In this document: positions 33,890-45,317 of the stretch, one piece after another
Position numbering within the stretch: the first letter of the stretch is position 1
Layout: the number at the start of each line of letters is the position of its first letter
Assembly: GCA_015501055.1 (NCBI GenBank)
Contig: JADNYV010000164.1
Span: 1 to 64,000, forward strand
DNA length: 64,000 bases
DNA from: Mucidula mucida
Lineage: Eukaryota > Basidiomycota > Agaricomycetes > Agaricales > Physalacriaceae
Direction of reading: 5' to 3'
The notes under the pieces: generated by a model
Databases searched by the model: none
What the model was told of the DNA's origin: nothing
The model's input: the letters and a program-made list of their open reading frames with translations, nothing else
Translations under genes and position numbers: made by a program

Positions 33890-35026
33890 TCGCAAGCGGG
33901 ATCAAGCTTGGATCGATGAAAGTCGTTTTAAAAACCTGGTCTACGCGTCGAAAGATATACGGGTCGATGCACTTCATAGAGAGCGTTGTGAACTCTTTGA
34001 ACATGGACATCGAGAGGCCATAGGTAACCGGATTCGGCGGTCGCAGCAAGCTATCGAGTGCCGTACGATTGAATGTTAGGTTCCGATCCGATTCGTTGAG
34101 TCCTAGATTGAGATAGGTCGCACAAATATGGGGTATGTCCTCCAAAAAGAAGGAGAATGACGAGCTAGGTAGCACAAGAGTTTGAGGACGGTAGTCATAG
34201 TTCCATGGTAAAATAACACCCACGCGGAACGTGGCTGGGGCAGAAGCCGTGATCACCAGAAATTGGAGTGTCGCCACAACGGTTGTGATATCCTTCCGAC
34301 GAGCAGCGCGAAGGATACATTTGACTCGATGAGAGCAGGACACGGCCATGTCTTAGGGATTAGACTGAAAAAGGGAAACATATTGTTCGCTGGAGCCCTC
34401 AGCCTTTTTGTCCATGTGCATTGGCGTCGCCAGACATCGGTTCATGCTGCAGTGTGCCCCGGCGCCGTATGATTCAACACGACTAAAGATCTTGATCCAC
34501 GACTTCAGCATGGACTTCCTTGCGAATCGACGACGGGGTTGGTCATGTCGCCAATGATCACGGACAGCGGCTCAAGAATAGCGGGGATATATTCGGGAAG
34601 CGTGAGGTCGTTGAGATTAGACGAGAATTCGGAAAAAAATTTCGCAGCTAGTCGACTATGACAGGCCATAGACCGCCGAACGGATAAGCCGCCTTCTCGC
34701 CTCGAATACATGTAGTCCTTGAGTCCTCAAAGACAAGCTGCTTCAACGTTGAGCTCTGTAGGTTCGAGGGACAACAGCACCACGTCTGGTGATCTGTGAA
34801 TGATGAAGATACATATTCATGGAGAGTACCCCACACGTACCTTGAGCGCTTCGATGTCGAGGGATCCCGTCTTCATTGGAGGCTTCGGTTCGGGATGGAG
34901 GTCAGAAGGTGGTGCCAGGTGAGAGTGGCTCCATGAGGGTCGGCGATGCGCTCTATATATCCTGTCGTGATGCACAGAAGCTTGACCTCTAATAACAATA
35001 AGACACAAAAAATACCTTTGTTCCTA
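33890..35026 (-). pseudogene. Family F copy 3, truncated at both ends
   Basis: The minus strand reads exon 1 (MKTGSLDIEALK, donor gtacgt as in F1), then exon-2 sequence lacking about 125 bp at its start, an internal deletion near 34515 and several frame changes, and ends IDPYIFRRVDQVFKTTFIDP at the junction with the dioxygenase fragment. The MYND exon is missing. At the position of F1's TGA this copy has CGA, which shows the ancestral residue was arginine. Confidence 0.8.
34988..35026 (-). repeat. Direct repeat flanking the D5 insertion (partner 35591-35625)
   Basis: TCTAATAACAATAAGACAC... ACCTTTGTTCCTA here is repeated, slightly diverged, at 35591-35625 on the other side of the D5 fragment. 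F1 has a single copy (18459-18497). The pattern is that of an insertion that duplicated about 35-39 bp of target. Confidence 0.75.
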
Positions 35027-35590
35027 CTACCCCCTTGAAGGTGTTCAAGTTTTTCAAACATGAGGAAGTCGTGGGCGACGAGAGTGATATGATGCGGAAC
35101 GCGCAGTCGAGAAATGTTCCTGTTACGGTCAGAGGTATCTGGAATTATCATGCGGGACTGTTGAGCAATCATCAGCACGACGCGTCCCACTGAAGTCTCG
35201 GAGTCCCGGTCGTTGATTCCCACCACGTCGACAAGCCAAGTATGCGGCCTTGCATGCTTCTCGTCCCGCAGAGGACGCGTAACAACCAATATCCCATCAA
35301 GCGTTCTCTCACTGCGGTTAGCGTCTAAACGTAAAAGTGGGGGAGGCATGCGAAAACCTGTAGCGACGTCCCCTGGAGACGGACACCCCGTCAGAGGCAA
35401 TGTCACTACCGCCTCGAGGCGCAATGACTCCTCCAGCGGATACACTTCCTGGGTGTGGTACACCCGCCACTTCTGACAGTCGCGGAGCAATTCCTGGTAC
35501 GATTGATATACCCTGTTCGGAGAACGCATCAGATCTTTGACGGTGGCAGTAGAAAGTAAGGAGGGAGGCATTGTGACGCGTTTTTGGTCG
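35027..35590 (-). pseudogene. Subfamily D kinase-like copy 5, exon-1 fragment inserted upstream of F3
   Basis: The fragment begins a few bases before the D start codon (MPPSLLSTATVKDLMRSPNR) and stops inside exon 1 at the LEHLQGG codons, so only the N-lobe through the ATP-lysine region is present. Exon 1 is open (the region disrupted in D3 and D4 is in frame here). Reading continues without a stop into F3 leader sequence to about 34873, giving a 242-codon fused frame. The C-lobe is absent, so no kinase can be made. Confidence 0.8.
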
Positions 35591-35625
35591 TCTAAAAACA
35601 ATAAGCAATCAAACCTTTGTTCCTA

Positions 35626-36096
35626 TTGTGGTTCGAAGGCGGACCTTCGGGATGTCGGCCCGTAACACCGAATTCCCCATGCCTGCTTAAGACTTCTCGT
35701 CTCACGACTTCCACCTCTCGCCGCCAGTTCAGCTATAGACACAAGCGCATCAAGCCTGGTATATAAAAATCAATGTGGGCAAGAAACTACGGGCGACTGT
35801 TAACAAGAGCAAAGCGAATCCAGCCGAAATGCGCGAAGACGAAGGTTATTCTCCCCGGACCTGGCCTCTCAGCTATCTAATTCTTATCTTTGCTATAGTA
35901 GATGCATTTACGTCCTTACATTCCCACCGCCCTTATTCACACTCTGCACTGCGTGCTGTTTGGCTCGTGGTCTTCCAGGATGTGCGTATAACTGAGGGAA
36001 CTCCATGAAGCAGAATGATGCCGACTCTAACCTAGTGGACACTGTGTTCTCACACGAGACCTGGTCTTATACATTATGTATCTACTGGGACTACTC
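35626..36096. other. Former F3 upstream region, no gene
   Basis: The first part matches sequence upstream of F1 (GGTTCGAAGG, GTCGGCCCG). No supported gene in the rest. Confidence 0.5.
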
Positions 36097-37388
36097 TCAC
36101 TTACACACTGCCTCCCAAAGCTCCTCGTTCATATCACGGAAGCACTGACATGCTGAGAAGAATAGCATGGCGCGGGGGTCGGAGTGACCATCAAGACTGT
36201 GATTCGGTTGATACCAAATCTCCCGGCACGTCGTCCCGGATCTGTAACGAAGTCGACGCTCACCAATCCGATTGATTGCTGGACAGCTGACTTTCGTCAA
36301 GACGTTGTTGTTGAAATCCGATAATATAAAATATGGACAGTTTGTAAGTTCAGAGTACCTGAAGGAAGTCAGTCTTCGCGAGGTCAGAGATGGGAGGAAC
36401 AAACTTTGCAATTTGGGCGCTCATGATGCGCACGTTGCGCAGCGCCGTCTCGTGCCTCTTGACCCTTTCTCCTACCCGCGAGGCTGCCACATCCCACGCT
36501 GAGGTATCTATTGTTCCTGGTTTCTTTGCACAACGTCAGCCCGGCGACTCGTAATGCCTAAAATACTGTAGGCGTACCTTGAGCTCAATCACATTGAGAA
36601 CCATCCTCGGAAACTTCTTCTGGTCTGTGTTTTTGAACCGGTTGTTGATCTGGCCGTCGGGCTTACCGCCTAAGATGTTGGTAGCCAATTCCGAAATCGT
36701 CTCGCAGAACCGAGCAGGGCTCAGCCAATCTGGGTTGCTCTCTGGTAGGGCTGTACCCTCGAAGAATGGTTCCAACGTGGTCATGATATCGATTCGATAT
36801 TCGTCCGCACCTACGGTTGTGATCGTCAACAAACGAAGGCGAAGGTCAAAGTCTACTTACTATCTCCCAGAGTGACTTCTGTGCGGCGGTCCACTCTATA
36901 GTTAGCCATCTTCATAATTTGTGCGATTTGTGTATGTCTCAAAGGTTTTGGAGAGTCCTTGTAGATATTCTCGAGGCGGTTTATAATCAGAGAGTTGAGC
37001 GCAGTGCCACTCTCCTCCCACACAATTGTTGAGAACATTTCCCTGGTAGTTGAATAATTAGCTCCGCTATTCGGCAGGAATTGAGAAGCACGTACATTGC
37101 GGCTTGTTCATTCTCCAGCATCTCCCTAAAATCAACCGAGGGCAGCAGTTTCTGTTTCACGTGTTGGCGGCGGACGGATCGGATCAGCTTCTTAAGAACC
37201 ATCGTGTGGTCAACAACCGGAAGTGCAATATACGTTGTCGTGGGATCGTAGAATCGGATAGTCGCTCCCCGATGTGTAGAGAAAATTCTGCCTGCAGCGG
37301 TGGTTGGACATTTTACAATATTGGGTTCTGACAGAAACTGCCACCACTTGAATATCTTTGTAGAGTCAGCTTCGATCGAGTAGCTCAT
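36097..37388 (-). CDS. Hypothetical multi-exon protein L
   Basis: From the ATG at 37388 (MSYSIEADSTKIFKWWQFLS) coding runs to about 37045, changes frame near 37040 (FSTIVWEESGTALNSLIINR...), crosses a clear intron (donor gtaagt at about 36861, acceptor ccgtag), continues as ADEYRIDIMTTLEPFFEGT...VLNVIELK, and has two further exons (WDVAASRVGERVKRHETALR, then SCPAINRIGERRLRYRSG) to 36097. Two junctions need a one-base correction, so it may be a pseudogene or contain errors. No domain recognised. Confidence 0.4.
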
Positions 37389-37633
37389 GGTCAAGGTAGG
37401 GGGTGAATAAAGATGGGACTTGTAGAGTGACAGTCATGATCCTTTTATATCGCACCGAAAATCGATTATCGAGAATATTCTCGATTCCTACACGTAGTGA
37501 TTAGCCTCGAGGCAGACACGTTGTAGACGCACCTTGTCCACCGTGGGTACAATGCAGTGCGTGCTGCGCTTAAAGTTAGACGCCCAGGACGCGCGTTGAT
37601 GCGACACGGAACCAAATTCAAACTCCGCCAACC

Positions 37634-37640
37634 TATAAAA
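37634..37640 (+). promoter_or_regulatory. TATA box of B3
   Basis: TATAAAA, 47 nt before the ATG and directly after a conserved block (AAATTCAAACTCCGCCAACC) whose relatives lie at about 6840-6860 and 25320-25342. Confidence 0.6.
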
Positions 37641-37680
37641 CGCGGGTTTCACAGGTAGTGCACTCACAATCCTCCCTTCA

Positions 37681-38832
37681 ATGCCACTCCGCGATTTGAC
37701 TTCCGAGATAGTCGAAATTCCTCCTTCGTCCTTTGGACTGGTCCTGGGTCCTACTCCTACGGACCCCACAGAAATCAGCCAGTTGACTGAGAAGATTCGT
37801 CGGCATCGGCACGCAGAACTAGAACGCCCTCTGGCAGTGACCAGAAAGCCTTTTTCGGACTTCGAGGACACGCTCCTTGTCCCCAGACGCGAGATGCCTT
37901 CCGGTGGGAGAGAGTTACCTGCATTCCTGCGTGGTGGCGGAGATCACGAGTGTACGTTGAAGCTCATCGAGCCCATTCGACATGCTTCGCAAGCGGTCTC
38001 ATCGCACAAGATCCTCGACAAGGTTGAGGGGGAGTATTCAAGGATTTGGAAGGCTCGGCTTATTCCAGTCGATAACTCGACTGGTGGCGAGGTCGTTGTG
38101 CTGAAGATTTTCCAGCAATCCGCAATGCCACTCCCAGCTGCCGACAAAAATCCTTTTCAGGACTTTTTGTTTGCAAACGAGGCGGCCGACGTAGAATGCC
38201 GTGCCTATCACAAACTGCTCGATTTGCAAGGCCTGATCATTCCCTACAACTTTGGGACGTACAAGGTAATTCCTTATACAGCGCTCGTGATGTAAACTAA
38301 TGTATCGTTTTCAAGATGATCATGCCTCATAATGAGGAGGCGTACGTACTGATGTTGGAGTACATCCAAGGGGAAACGCTTGTCCAGTGGTTGTCTCGCC
38401 TCCCGAACGCCGATGAACTAGGCGAAGAATTCACTGAACACCTTGAATCATACGAGAGAGTCGTAAGTATAGGTCTAAATGAGATATTCGGATGAACTCA
38501 CATCTTCACAGGTAACGTCATGCTTGCAGACAATGAACGCCCTTCATTGGCATAATGTCGCGCATGGCAGCCCACTGGGCCAGAATATTATGATCACGAC
38601 ATCTACGCCCGGATCTGGATCGTCAATTCTTCCATTGAACATCGATGACCAACGTTTCAGTGTTATATTCATCGATTTTGGAGACTGTAGGTTCCTTGAA
38701 TGTTTCGAAGCGAAAGAAAGAGCCCAAGTGAAGAAAAGGGATAAGGATTGGCTGGCGAATGATTTGCTGTGCTGTACCTCCCATGACAGAATCCTTTGCA
38801 AGATAGCCACGGAGCAGGGCATTGAGATGTAG
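37681..38832 (+). CDS. Kinase-like protein, subfamily B copy 3
   Basis: Exons 37681-38265, 38316-38462 and 38530-38832 encode 344 residues (MPLRDLTSEIVEIPPSSFG start); both introns are phase 0. It has EVVVLKIFQQS, AADVECRAYHKL, hinge LMLEYIQGETLVQW, VAHGSPLGQNIMI at the catalytic loop and FIDFGDCR. HGS replaces HRD, so the catalytic aspartate is missing while the loop asparagine and DFG remain: a pseudokinase pattern. This is the only B copy with no insertion, deletion or frameshift. Role unknown. Confidence 0.8.
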
Positions 38833-39097
38833 TAGCCATGTAATCAAAGAGCTTCTGTTAGAAAACGTACCCGTTGGTGTTGTTTATACCATGATGCTTA
38901 GGAAAATTCAGCGCTGAGGTCTGAGACTCATCGGTCATGTAGCGTGAGCTTGGCATATCGGTCTTGATCTCGTTCCCTCAACGTGCTTACGGAAGGATTT
39001 GCCGGAACGTGGGAATGCTAATTGAAACTCCGCGCACTTCTCTGCCGCCTCTTCCCCCTCTGCCGCCGTTAGTCACCTGGGACTCGCCGCTTATCGG

Positions 39098-39562
39098 GTG
39101 GCGTTCACGAAACTGATGTTTTCCGATTATCCTTTGGCGTTTGAGGTGCTGCGGCGAAGGACACGATACCGGCCGGATGGCGTTCCAAGAGCGTGGCGGC
39201 TTTGTCGCTTCTGTGAAGAGGAGGTCGAAACCGTGGATCACGTCTGTTTCGGATGTGAGTATGATGATAGGTTGATGGTCTTGAGGGAGAAATTGTTGGA
39301 GGACGTTTGGGCGTTCCATCCCGCTCTGCGCGAGCGAATCCTGTCTCGGTGTCATGGACAAAGACCTACTCGTGACACTGGCGCTCGAACCGTCTTTCGC
39401 TCGGCGTTTCGAACGTATTTTGTCGGACATCTTTCACTTACGTTGAAGAGTATCATATGTACGGTCCCCCGTCTGATGTATAGTTTGCATGCTGATGGTA
39501 AAAAGAAAACACTCCTGGATTGGTTGCCCTGGCTTGCTTCGTGGTGGGGGTACACGAAGTAG
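39098..39562 (+). mobile_element. LINE-type retrotransposon, 3' remnant (RT-associated zinc-binding domain)
   Basis: The frame reads RLCRFCEEEVETVDHVCFGC, a CX2C...HX4C zinc-binding motif as found C-terminal to reverse transcriptase in LINE-like elements, followed by LREKLLEDVWAFHP and a basic C-terminus. Open sequence continues upstream to about 39070 (HLGLAAYRVAFTKLM). No RT core or endonuclease is present, consistent with the usual 5' truncation of such elements. Confidence 0.55.
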
Positions 39563-40913
39563 GTAATGCCGATTGGTGTCCTAGCATGAGGTTGATTTCT
39601 CTATGGGATCAGTGCACAGCGCAGGATAGCGATCGGCCTGGACGCGTGTGAGATGGGCACACACGTGGTCCGAAAACCTGTCGTCTTAACCATAAGGCGA
39701 GGTTTATCCTTCCACCACCACCACCTCGACCAAAATCTAGAGCGAAGGATGACAAAGCTTCGGCAGACCTGCAGCCTGTTGCCGATCTGGTCTGCAAGAA
39801 CATGGTACTTATCCCTTGACTTCGCCTACCGACGCCGTCCGAAACGGCTGCCGGTGCATCAAGACTTAAATGCCGCCACAATACTCTGCGCCCCAATACT
39901 CTGAAAGGAGACCGTCTTGGTCTACCACCGCAGCCACAATTTAGTACGCCGATACAGCATATTTCTGGGTGGCCAGGACTGAATTTGCTCTCCAGATCAG
40001 ACACGATCATAAGTACACGACTCGCTCGCCAAATGAAACCGACAAATTGTCTTAATCCAATTCGAGTCCTTTGCGCGAACAGCGCAGTGGTGTCTGCTGT
40101 ACGCGCACAGGCTCTGGAAAGCTCCCCTAGGACCGGCGGACCACCTCAAATCCGCCACACATCGCGGAGGATGTCACGCCACGCCAACTCGCGTTTCTTG
40201 GCTTCTTTTGGGTCCCCCGCTTTTCCACAACTCATTTTTACATTCACAGTCATCCCACCAGCCATTTCCGCACTTTCTGAGAGCAGTAGTCGGCTCCGGG
40301 GCAAATTTTACCCTCAGCCGCCTTGTGACCTGTGAAATCCGCCAAATCCGCCGGCATTTCCTTCATTTTGGCCTCGAATACGCAACTTTTCGCCGTCAAA
40401 ATGCATTTTTAGGACTCCCAAATCCGCCACAATTGCCGCAGTCCGCCAACGCGCACCTCATGATCTACCTCGGCGCCTACTGTGCAGTGTATGCCGTATA
40501 GTGTGGCGCCAATGCTAGCACCGTAATAGCATTTCCTCGATCCAGATGTAGTTTCGAGATATGTAGAACATTCTGATACTACCATGTCGTGGTCTCACTT
40601 TTCGAATCGAGACAAATGATGTTGTGGCGTGATCCGGGTTCGTTCTATCGACGGGATCTGGGAGCGTGCCGCACTATGCAAGGAGGATGGCTTTGTCTGC
40701 TATCGCCAACAAACGGGTCAATGTTACCGATGATTGATCAATCGTTGTCACTGCTTGTCAATTCATCAATGGTGGAGTTCTGCATGTAACATCGCCGCAA
40801 TATATTCTACATTCTCGCTTTTAGGTGATAGCCAACTCCATTCACGTATTCATGAGTTAACTAGAGTATGTATCTGCTTACTGGAGTCTCTGTACCGAAA
40901 TACATGCTTATAT
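39563..40913. other. Long interval without a supported gene
   Basis: No coding signal is convincing. A cluster of TCCGCCA-type motifs lies at 40130-40460. The remainder shows only short frames. Confidence 0.55.
40130..40460. repeat. Cluster of AAATCCGCCA-type motifs
   Basis: CAAATCCGCCAC, GAAATCCGCCAAATCCGCCGG, CAAATCCGCCACAA and CAGTCCGCCAAC occur irregularly within about 330 bp. This is not a clean tandem array; it may be the edge of an unidentified transposable element. Confidence 0.4.
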
Positions 40914-42269
40914 TCATCCCAGGCTACTGTAACCTTCATCGTCGGAATATTCATCATCGGAATCTGTGGCACTCCGATAACTTGTTATGCCGTCCTGAGG
41001 CTCATCATCGTTAATGCTCTCCGAAAGACTTGATGCAACCTGTGTGATTGCTCCCATCAAACTTAGTTGCTTGATTCCAATTGCAAAAAGGAAAAATCGA
41101 GGCATTGAGCTGTCAGTTAGACTATCCACAGAGATTTTTGCTCGTGATCCCTGTAATGTCCTGGTGCAGGCCTTATCAATCCGTAGAAGTAAAGTCGTCA
41201 CATAGTCAAACAAGACAACAATGTTGCAATGGATGTCTTCCGAGTAACTAGGTAGCAGTTAGCTTCCCTCTCAGGGAGTGCGGAATGAATGTGCACCCTT
41301 TAATCTGAGGAAGAATTCGTTCAACGGCAATAGCACCCATGTCTCCCTCTTGAATGCGAAGCTTGTATCCAGGTCGCCATGCAGACTTCACAAGAGCCCC
41401 GGCAGACTGTGTGTTCACCTCAATGAGTACTGCATGTCACGCATGCCATAGGTGATAGCCGAGCGTACCTTTTCCTCCACAATAAAGAGCGCAATCTTTG
41501 GCAGATCGAGGCGAACATTCTTTACAGAGCCATCCGCTTCACTGTCTTGTGAGTCCGTCGTAGCTTCACCCTCGTCTTCACTTTCGTTATCAATCTCAAT
41601 GACAGCATGACGAAATTCCTCCATAGTGCAACACCACTGTTGGATTTTCTTATCCGACTTCGATGCTGCCAGACCAATGACATGATCTATCCGGGAAGCA
41701 CCTAGTACCGCATGGTCAGAACACTGTTCATCCAGAGCGGTGTTAGAGACAAACCTTTGTCGACAGAATCCTTGTAGTAATGCTGATAAAATATCTGCAC
41801 TGTATAATCATGTTTTCGCAAGGCTTTGCGAAAGTCGTTGTCCGTCGAGGAGGGAGTCGAGAGATTATCACCGTCGAGTTCGTCTTGTAGATGCATATTG
41901 AGATGGTTGACCACAGGAACAAGGAGCTTTGAGTGACAATTGAGGCTGGTAGCGATTATTAGAGCTACTGCTATCACTGCATGAGAGAAGAACACACGCT
42001 ACCGATGCCTCGTTGTGTAAAGTAACAGGCCCACTAGGAATGCACTCCCGAACGTCGGGCATTTCTTTCAGTACGTCATGACATCGACTGGCTAGGTCGT
42101 CATCAATTATGGCTACCTCTGGCACTATGTCGGTTATCCGACTCAGCGTTGCCTTTGCACTGGGATGAGTGGCTTTTTTATCCTCGAACGCCGGCTGAAG
42201 ACTCAGAGGCAACTGAGAGGAGAAAAACTCGTCCGGGGTAATAGGCACAGTATTTTCGAGTGCAACCAT
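40914..42269 (-). CDS. Hypothetical multi-exon protein M with acidic C-terminus
   Basis: The start is probably the ATG at 42269 (MVALENTVPITPDEFFSSQL). Coding-like segments follow: CHDVLKEMPDVRECIPSGPV, VNHLNMHLQDELDGDNLSTP, ASRIDHVIGLAASKSDKKIQ continuing into MEEFRHAVIEIDNESEDEGE near 41623, then AWRPGYKLRIQEGDMGAIAV, and a last exon MFDYVTTLLLRIDKA... ending with an acidic tail (DSDDEYSDDEGYSSLG) at 40914. Exon joins are partly unresolved. I recognise no catalytic motif. Confidence 0.45.
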
Positions 42270-42510
42270 GAGTATGAGTTGGATAGTGTACCAAAGGCAG
42301 AGAAACAAGTGTGTGTGTGTAAAATGCAGGCAAAAAGTGCGACTATTTATACTTGGGTCGGAGTGGGGTGAGCTGTCAGGCGCTAGCATTTTTCCCACTG
42401 CGGAAGGGTGTACTGCCTTGAGAAGGCGTGTAAGCATCATGGATTGGGCGCTTACTGGGCGCTTAATGCCAACGTGTGCATGAGGTGCATGCTAGGCACG
42501 TGATCTAGGT

Positions 42511-42518
42511 TATAAAAG
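42511..42518 (+). promoter_or_regulatory. TATA box of C3
   Basis: TATAAAAG, 64 nt before the ATG. A CACGTG palindrome lies about ten bases upstream, outside the duplicated segment. Confidence 0.6.
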
Positions 42519-42574
42519 CAGGCCGTTGCGGAGATGAACTTTCCATCAACCACAACGACGTTCCTTGTAGCTTC

Positions 42575-43701
42575 ATGCCTGCTGCCTCCATAGCTCCTGA
42601 AGCTCGATCTCCCTCGCCCCAAGCCAGCGATGGACCATATGAACCCACTTTCCCTCCGCCCGCGGGCATCGATATTACGAACCCTGCCTCCGTGGTCCAG
42701 TACTGCGAGAAACTTGCCGACGACGCGATCAAGGCCCGTCTTCAGCCTCTCCATGTTGGATGGTCCTTTGAGGCTGAAATCAAGCCACATGCTCGCGCTC
42801 GCGCGCGACCACCTAAATATCGTCGTGTGCCGCCTCTGCTGCAGCTCATGCAGAAAACGACATTCAGCTTTGAGCTACATCGCGCCCTGCAGCCATACAA
42901 TCCTAGAGCCGGTGCTCAATGGTCCCAAGTATGGGTCGCTGCCCTTACGGATCGCGAAATCACAGACGCGGAACGTATCGGTGTCGTCCTCAAAATCATC
43001 CAGCCTTCCCTACTGCCCCATCCACGATATGACGACGAGACGCTCAAACATTATCGCTTTCCGGAGCACGTTGCGAAAGCCGAGGATGTCATTTACCAGA
43101 AAGCCTTGGCCAATGTTCAAGGGGGGCCCGTGCCTTATTACTTCGGCAAGACGAAGGTTCGTTCTTGATTTCCTTGCCTAGCCACGTCTTCAAATGCCTA
43201 TTCTAGGTCATCATGCCCAGCGGCGAAGAAGCTGACGTTCTAGTCTTCGAGGCCATCGGTGGGGAGACTGTGCAATCTTGGGTGCAACGGTTTGAAGCTG
43301 CCTCAAAGAAGGACGCCGACTTGATGATTGCACAGCTTCCCAGACTCGTAAGTGGCCAACTGCTGCTTGTAGCAGCTATCCTTCTTGACTAATTCCACTC
43401 GTAGACTCATGCCATTACTCACTCTTATCGCCGACTAGGGGAACATCTTGTTCTTCATCGCGACGTCTGCCTGGAGAACATGATCTGGACAGCGAAGGGA
43501 AATGTTATAATCGTTGACTTTGGAGACAGCTGTCTCCGAGTTTCCGAATCGATCTTGGACGATGAGGACGAAGGTTGGAATGCTGGCGCGTTTGTCATTG
43601 GACACTGTCGCCTCGCTTATCCATCATTCAAGGTTTGGGCTGCGAATGAAGGAAAAGCCATGATTGCTGAGTTCCACATGGAAGGCTGGGATACCAAATA
43701 A
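42575..43701 (+). CDS. Kinase-like protein, subfamily C copy 3 (canonical catalytic motifs)
   Basis: Exons 42575-43156, 43207-43347 and 43405-43701 give 339 residues; introns of 50 and 57 nt are phase 0. It has IGVVLKIIQPS (ATP-binding lysine), VAKAEDVIYQK (possible alpha-C glutamate), a hinge-like LVFEAIGGETVQSW, and, unlike A, B and D, both canonical motifs: HRDVCLENMIW and VIIVDFGDS. It is therefore the member best suited to real phosphotransfer. The C-lobe after DFG is short (about 60 residues), lacks an APE motif and is shorter than in a standard protein kinase, so a small-molecule kinase activity is also possible. The only complete C copy. Confidence 0.8.
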
Positions 43702-44121
43702 ATTTAGCACTTAGTACCAATTTACCTGTAATTTGTGAAGGGCATTGAGCATGCACTTAATCTTCTGCGACCTGTCTACTGTCTCCGCACCAACTTCCTA
43801 GCCGTCATGAGGTTGTTTCCAGCGCATTGGCACCCTTTTGTCATTCAAACACAGCGCCGTGCATTCGGTTCCTTGGTTCTAAGCACCGAGGTCCCTTGAG
43901 TTTATCGGTCGTTACAGTTGTCGCTGCCAGTATGTCACCCAGGACGATGTCGACGAAGCACCCGATGCCGAGCTACCCATCACGCAAGGTGGATGAGCTC
44001 GGATGAGACGCTTGTTGATGCCAATTGAGACGCCCATCATCATAGCCTTGTGAGCCCGTGGCTTAGCTATCATATGCATTCGTGTCGACTGGTCTCCCTA
44101 CGGCGTAAAATAAAAAACAAA
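43702..44121. other. C-D spacer, second copy
   Basis: Matches 26643-27073. No gene seen. Confidence 0.6.
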
Positions 44122-45317
44122 TCAATCTTTATCTAATTGTCCACTTGCCGCCAATGCCTTCATTGCCTCGTATTCATTCCTTTCCGTCTCTGGACCCTCG
44201 TCCGAGAGATCGTAATTCAGAAAAAATGCTTCCGGGACCATTTTCAGCATGTCGCGCCCCCGCAACCATCTACCGATCATTCGTTTATGTGCGGCACAAT
44301 ATTCGGGAACATGCCAAAGTAATCGACTTGTGTCCCAGTCTGTCATGTCCTTCATTATTTCGTGCGGTCTGAGATCCTCCTCAGGGACTGCCGAATGGCA
44401 ATTAACGAAGACCACACCCGCTCCCGAGTCCGTGAGCAGTATGTGATCCGGGATATGGAGATCACAGTGAACAACGCCATTTCAGTAGCCGTGGAAGCTA
44501 AGGGGTATTAGAATTTGTGTGCAGTTCAGAATATGTAGACTGACCATTGGTGCACGCTTTATGAAATATTCTGTCAGAACCGCGGATGGGATAGGTAATT
44601 TCGCAGGATGAGCATTCTCTGACATTCATGCACCGAGTGTGCGACCTTCAATGTATTCAGTAATGAAGACGTATGCGTCCTCGTCGTTTGGCATCTTGAT
44701 CTGTTGTATCATGTGAGATTTGGATTCGCCCGAATGTACAGTGACGTACCTGATGAAGCCCGTAAGAGTATGGAATAATCCCCCCTTGAAGGTGTTCAAG
44801 TTTTTCAAACATGAGGAAGTCGTGGGCGACGAGAGTGATATGATGCCAAACGCGCAGTCGAGAAATGTTCCTGTTACGGTCAGAGGTATCTGGAATCACC
44901 ATGCGGGACTGTTGAGCAATCTTCAGCACGACCCGTCCCACAGAAGGCTTGGAGTCCTGGTCATCGACCGCCACCATGTCAGCAAGCCAGGTATGCGGCC
45001 TTGCAAGCTTCTCGTCCCGCAGAGGCCGCGTAAGAACCAATTTCACGTCCAGCGTTCTCTCTCTTCGGTTGGCGTCTAAACGTAAAAGTGGGGGAGGCAT
45101 GCGAAGACCTGCAGCGACGTCCCCTGGAGAAGGGCACTCCTTAAAAGGCAACGTCACTACTGAATCGAGGCGCAATGACTCCTCCAGCGGATCTGGTGGT
45201 TGTGGTACACCCACCACTTCTGACAGTCGAGGAGCAAGTCTTGGTACGATTGATATACCCGGTACGGAGAACGCATCAGATCTTTGACAGTGGCAGTAGA
45301 AAGTAAGGAGGGAGGCA
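44122..45317 (-). pseudogene. Kinase-like protein, subfamily D copy 4 (two deletions)
   Basis: Minus-strand ATG at 45317 (MPPSLLSTATVKDLMRSPYR). A 7-bp deletion near 45193 breaks exon 1 after about 45 codons; the remaining exon-1 sequence is open with GRVVLKIAQQS and a correct end (GIIPYSYGLHQ before donor gtacgt). Exon 2 has VFITEYIEGRTLGA. Exon 3 carries the 23-bp deletion shared with D3 just before the HCDLHIPDHILL loop, and DFG is NCH. It is a useful reference for exon-1 frame but not a working gene. Confidence 0.85.

Larger units (their letters stand above)
25457..33891 (+). repeat. Large segmental duplication, copy 1 (partner 42510-50891)
   Basis: Gene order and sequence match 42510-50891 in direct orientation, about 17.05 kb apart: C, D (minus), A, a small plus ORF, G (minus), an unknown minus ORF and the 3' end of a dioxygenase gene. 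The left edge is at the C-gene TATA box; the right edge is in dioxygenase exon 7 (shared ...TGCAGCGCATC). Differences are many one-base indels, some substitutions and a replaced stretch of roughly 200 bases near 33212-33410. Confidence 0.9.

Noticed and set aside
38987..39430. 147-codon minus-strand frame
   Set aside because: It is antisense to the LINE zinc-binding domain, whose CX2C...HX4C motif supports the plus strand.
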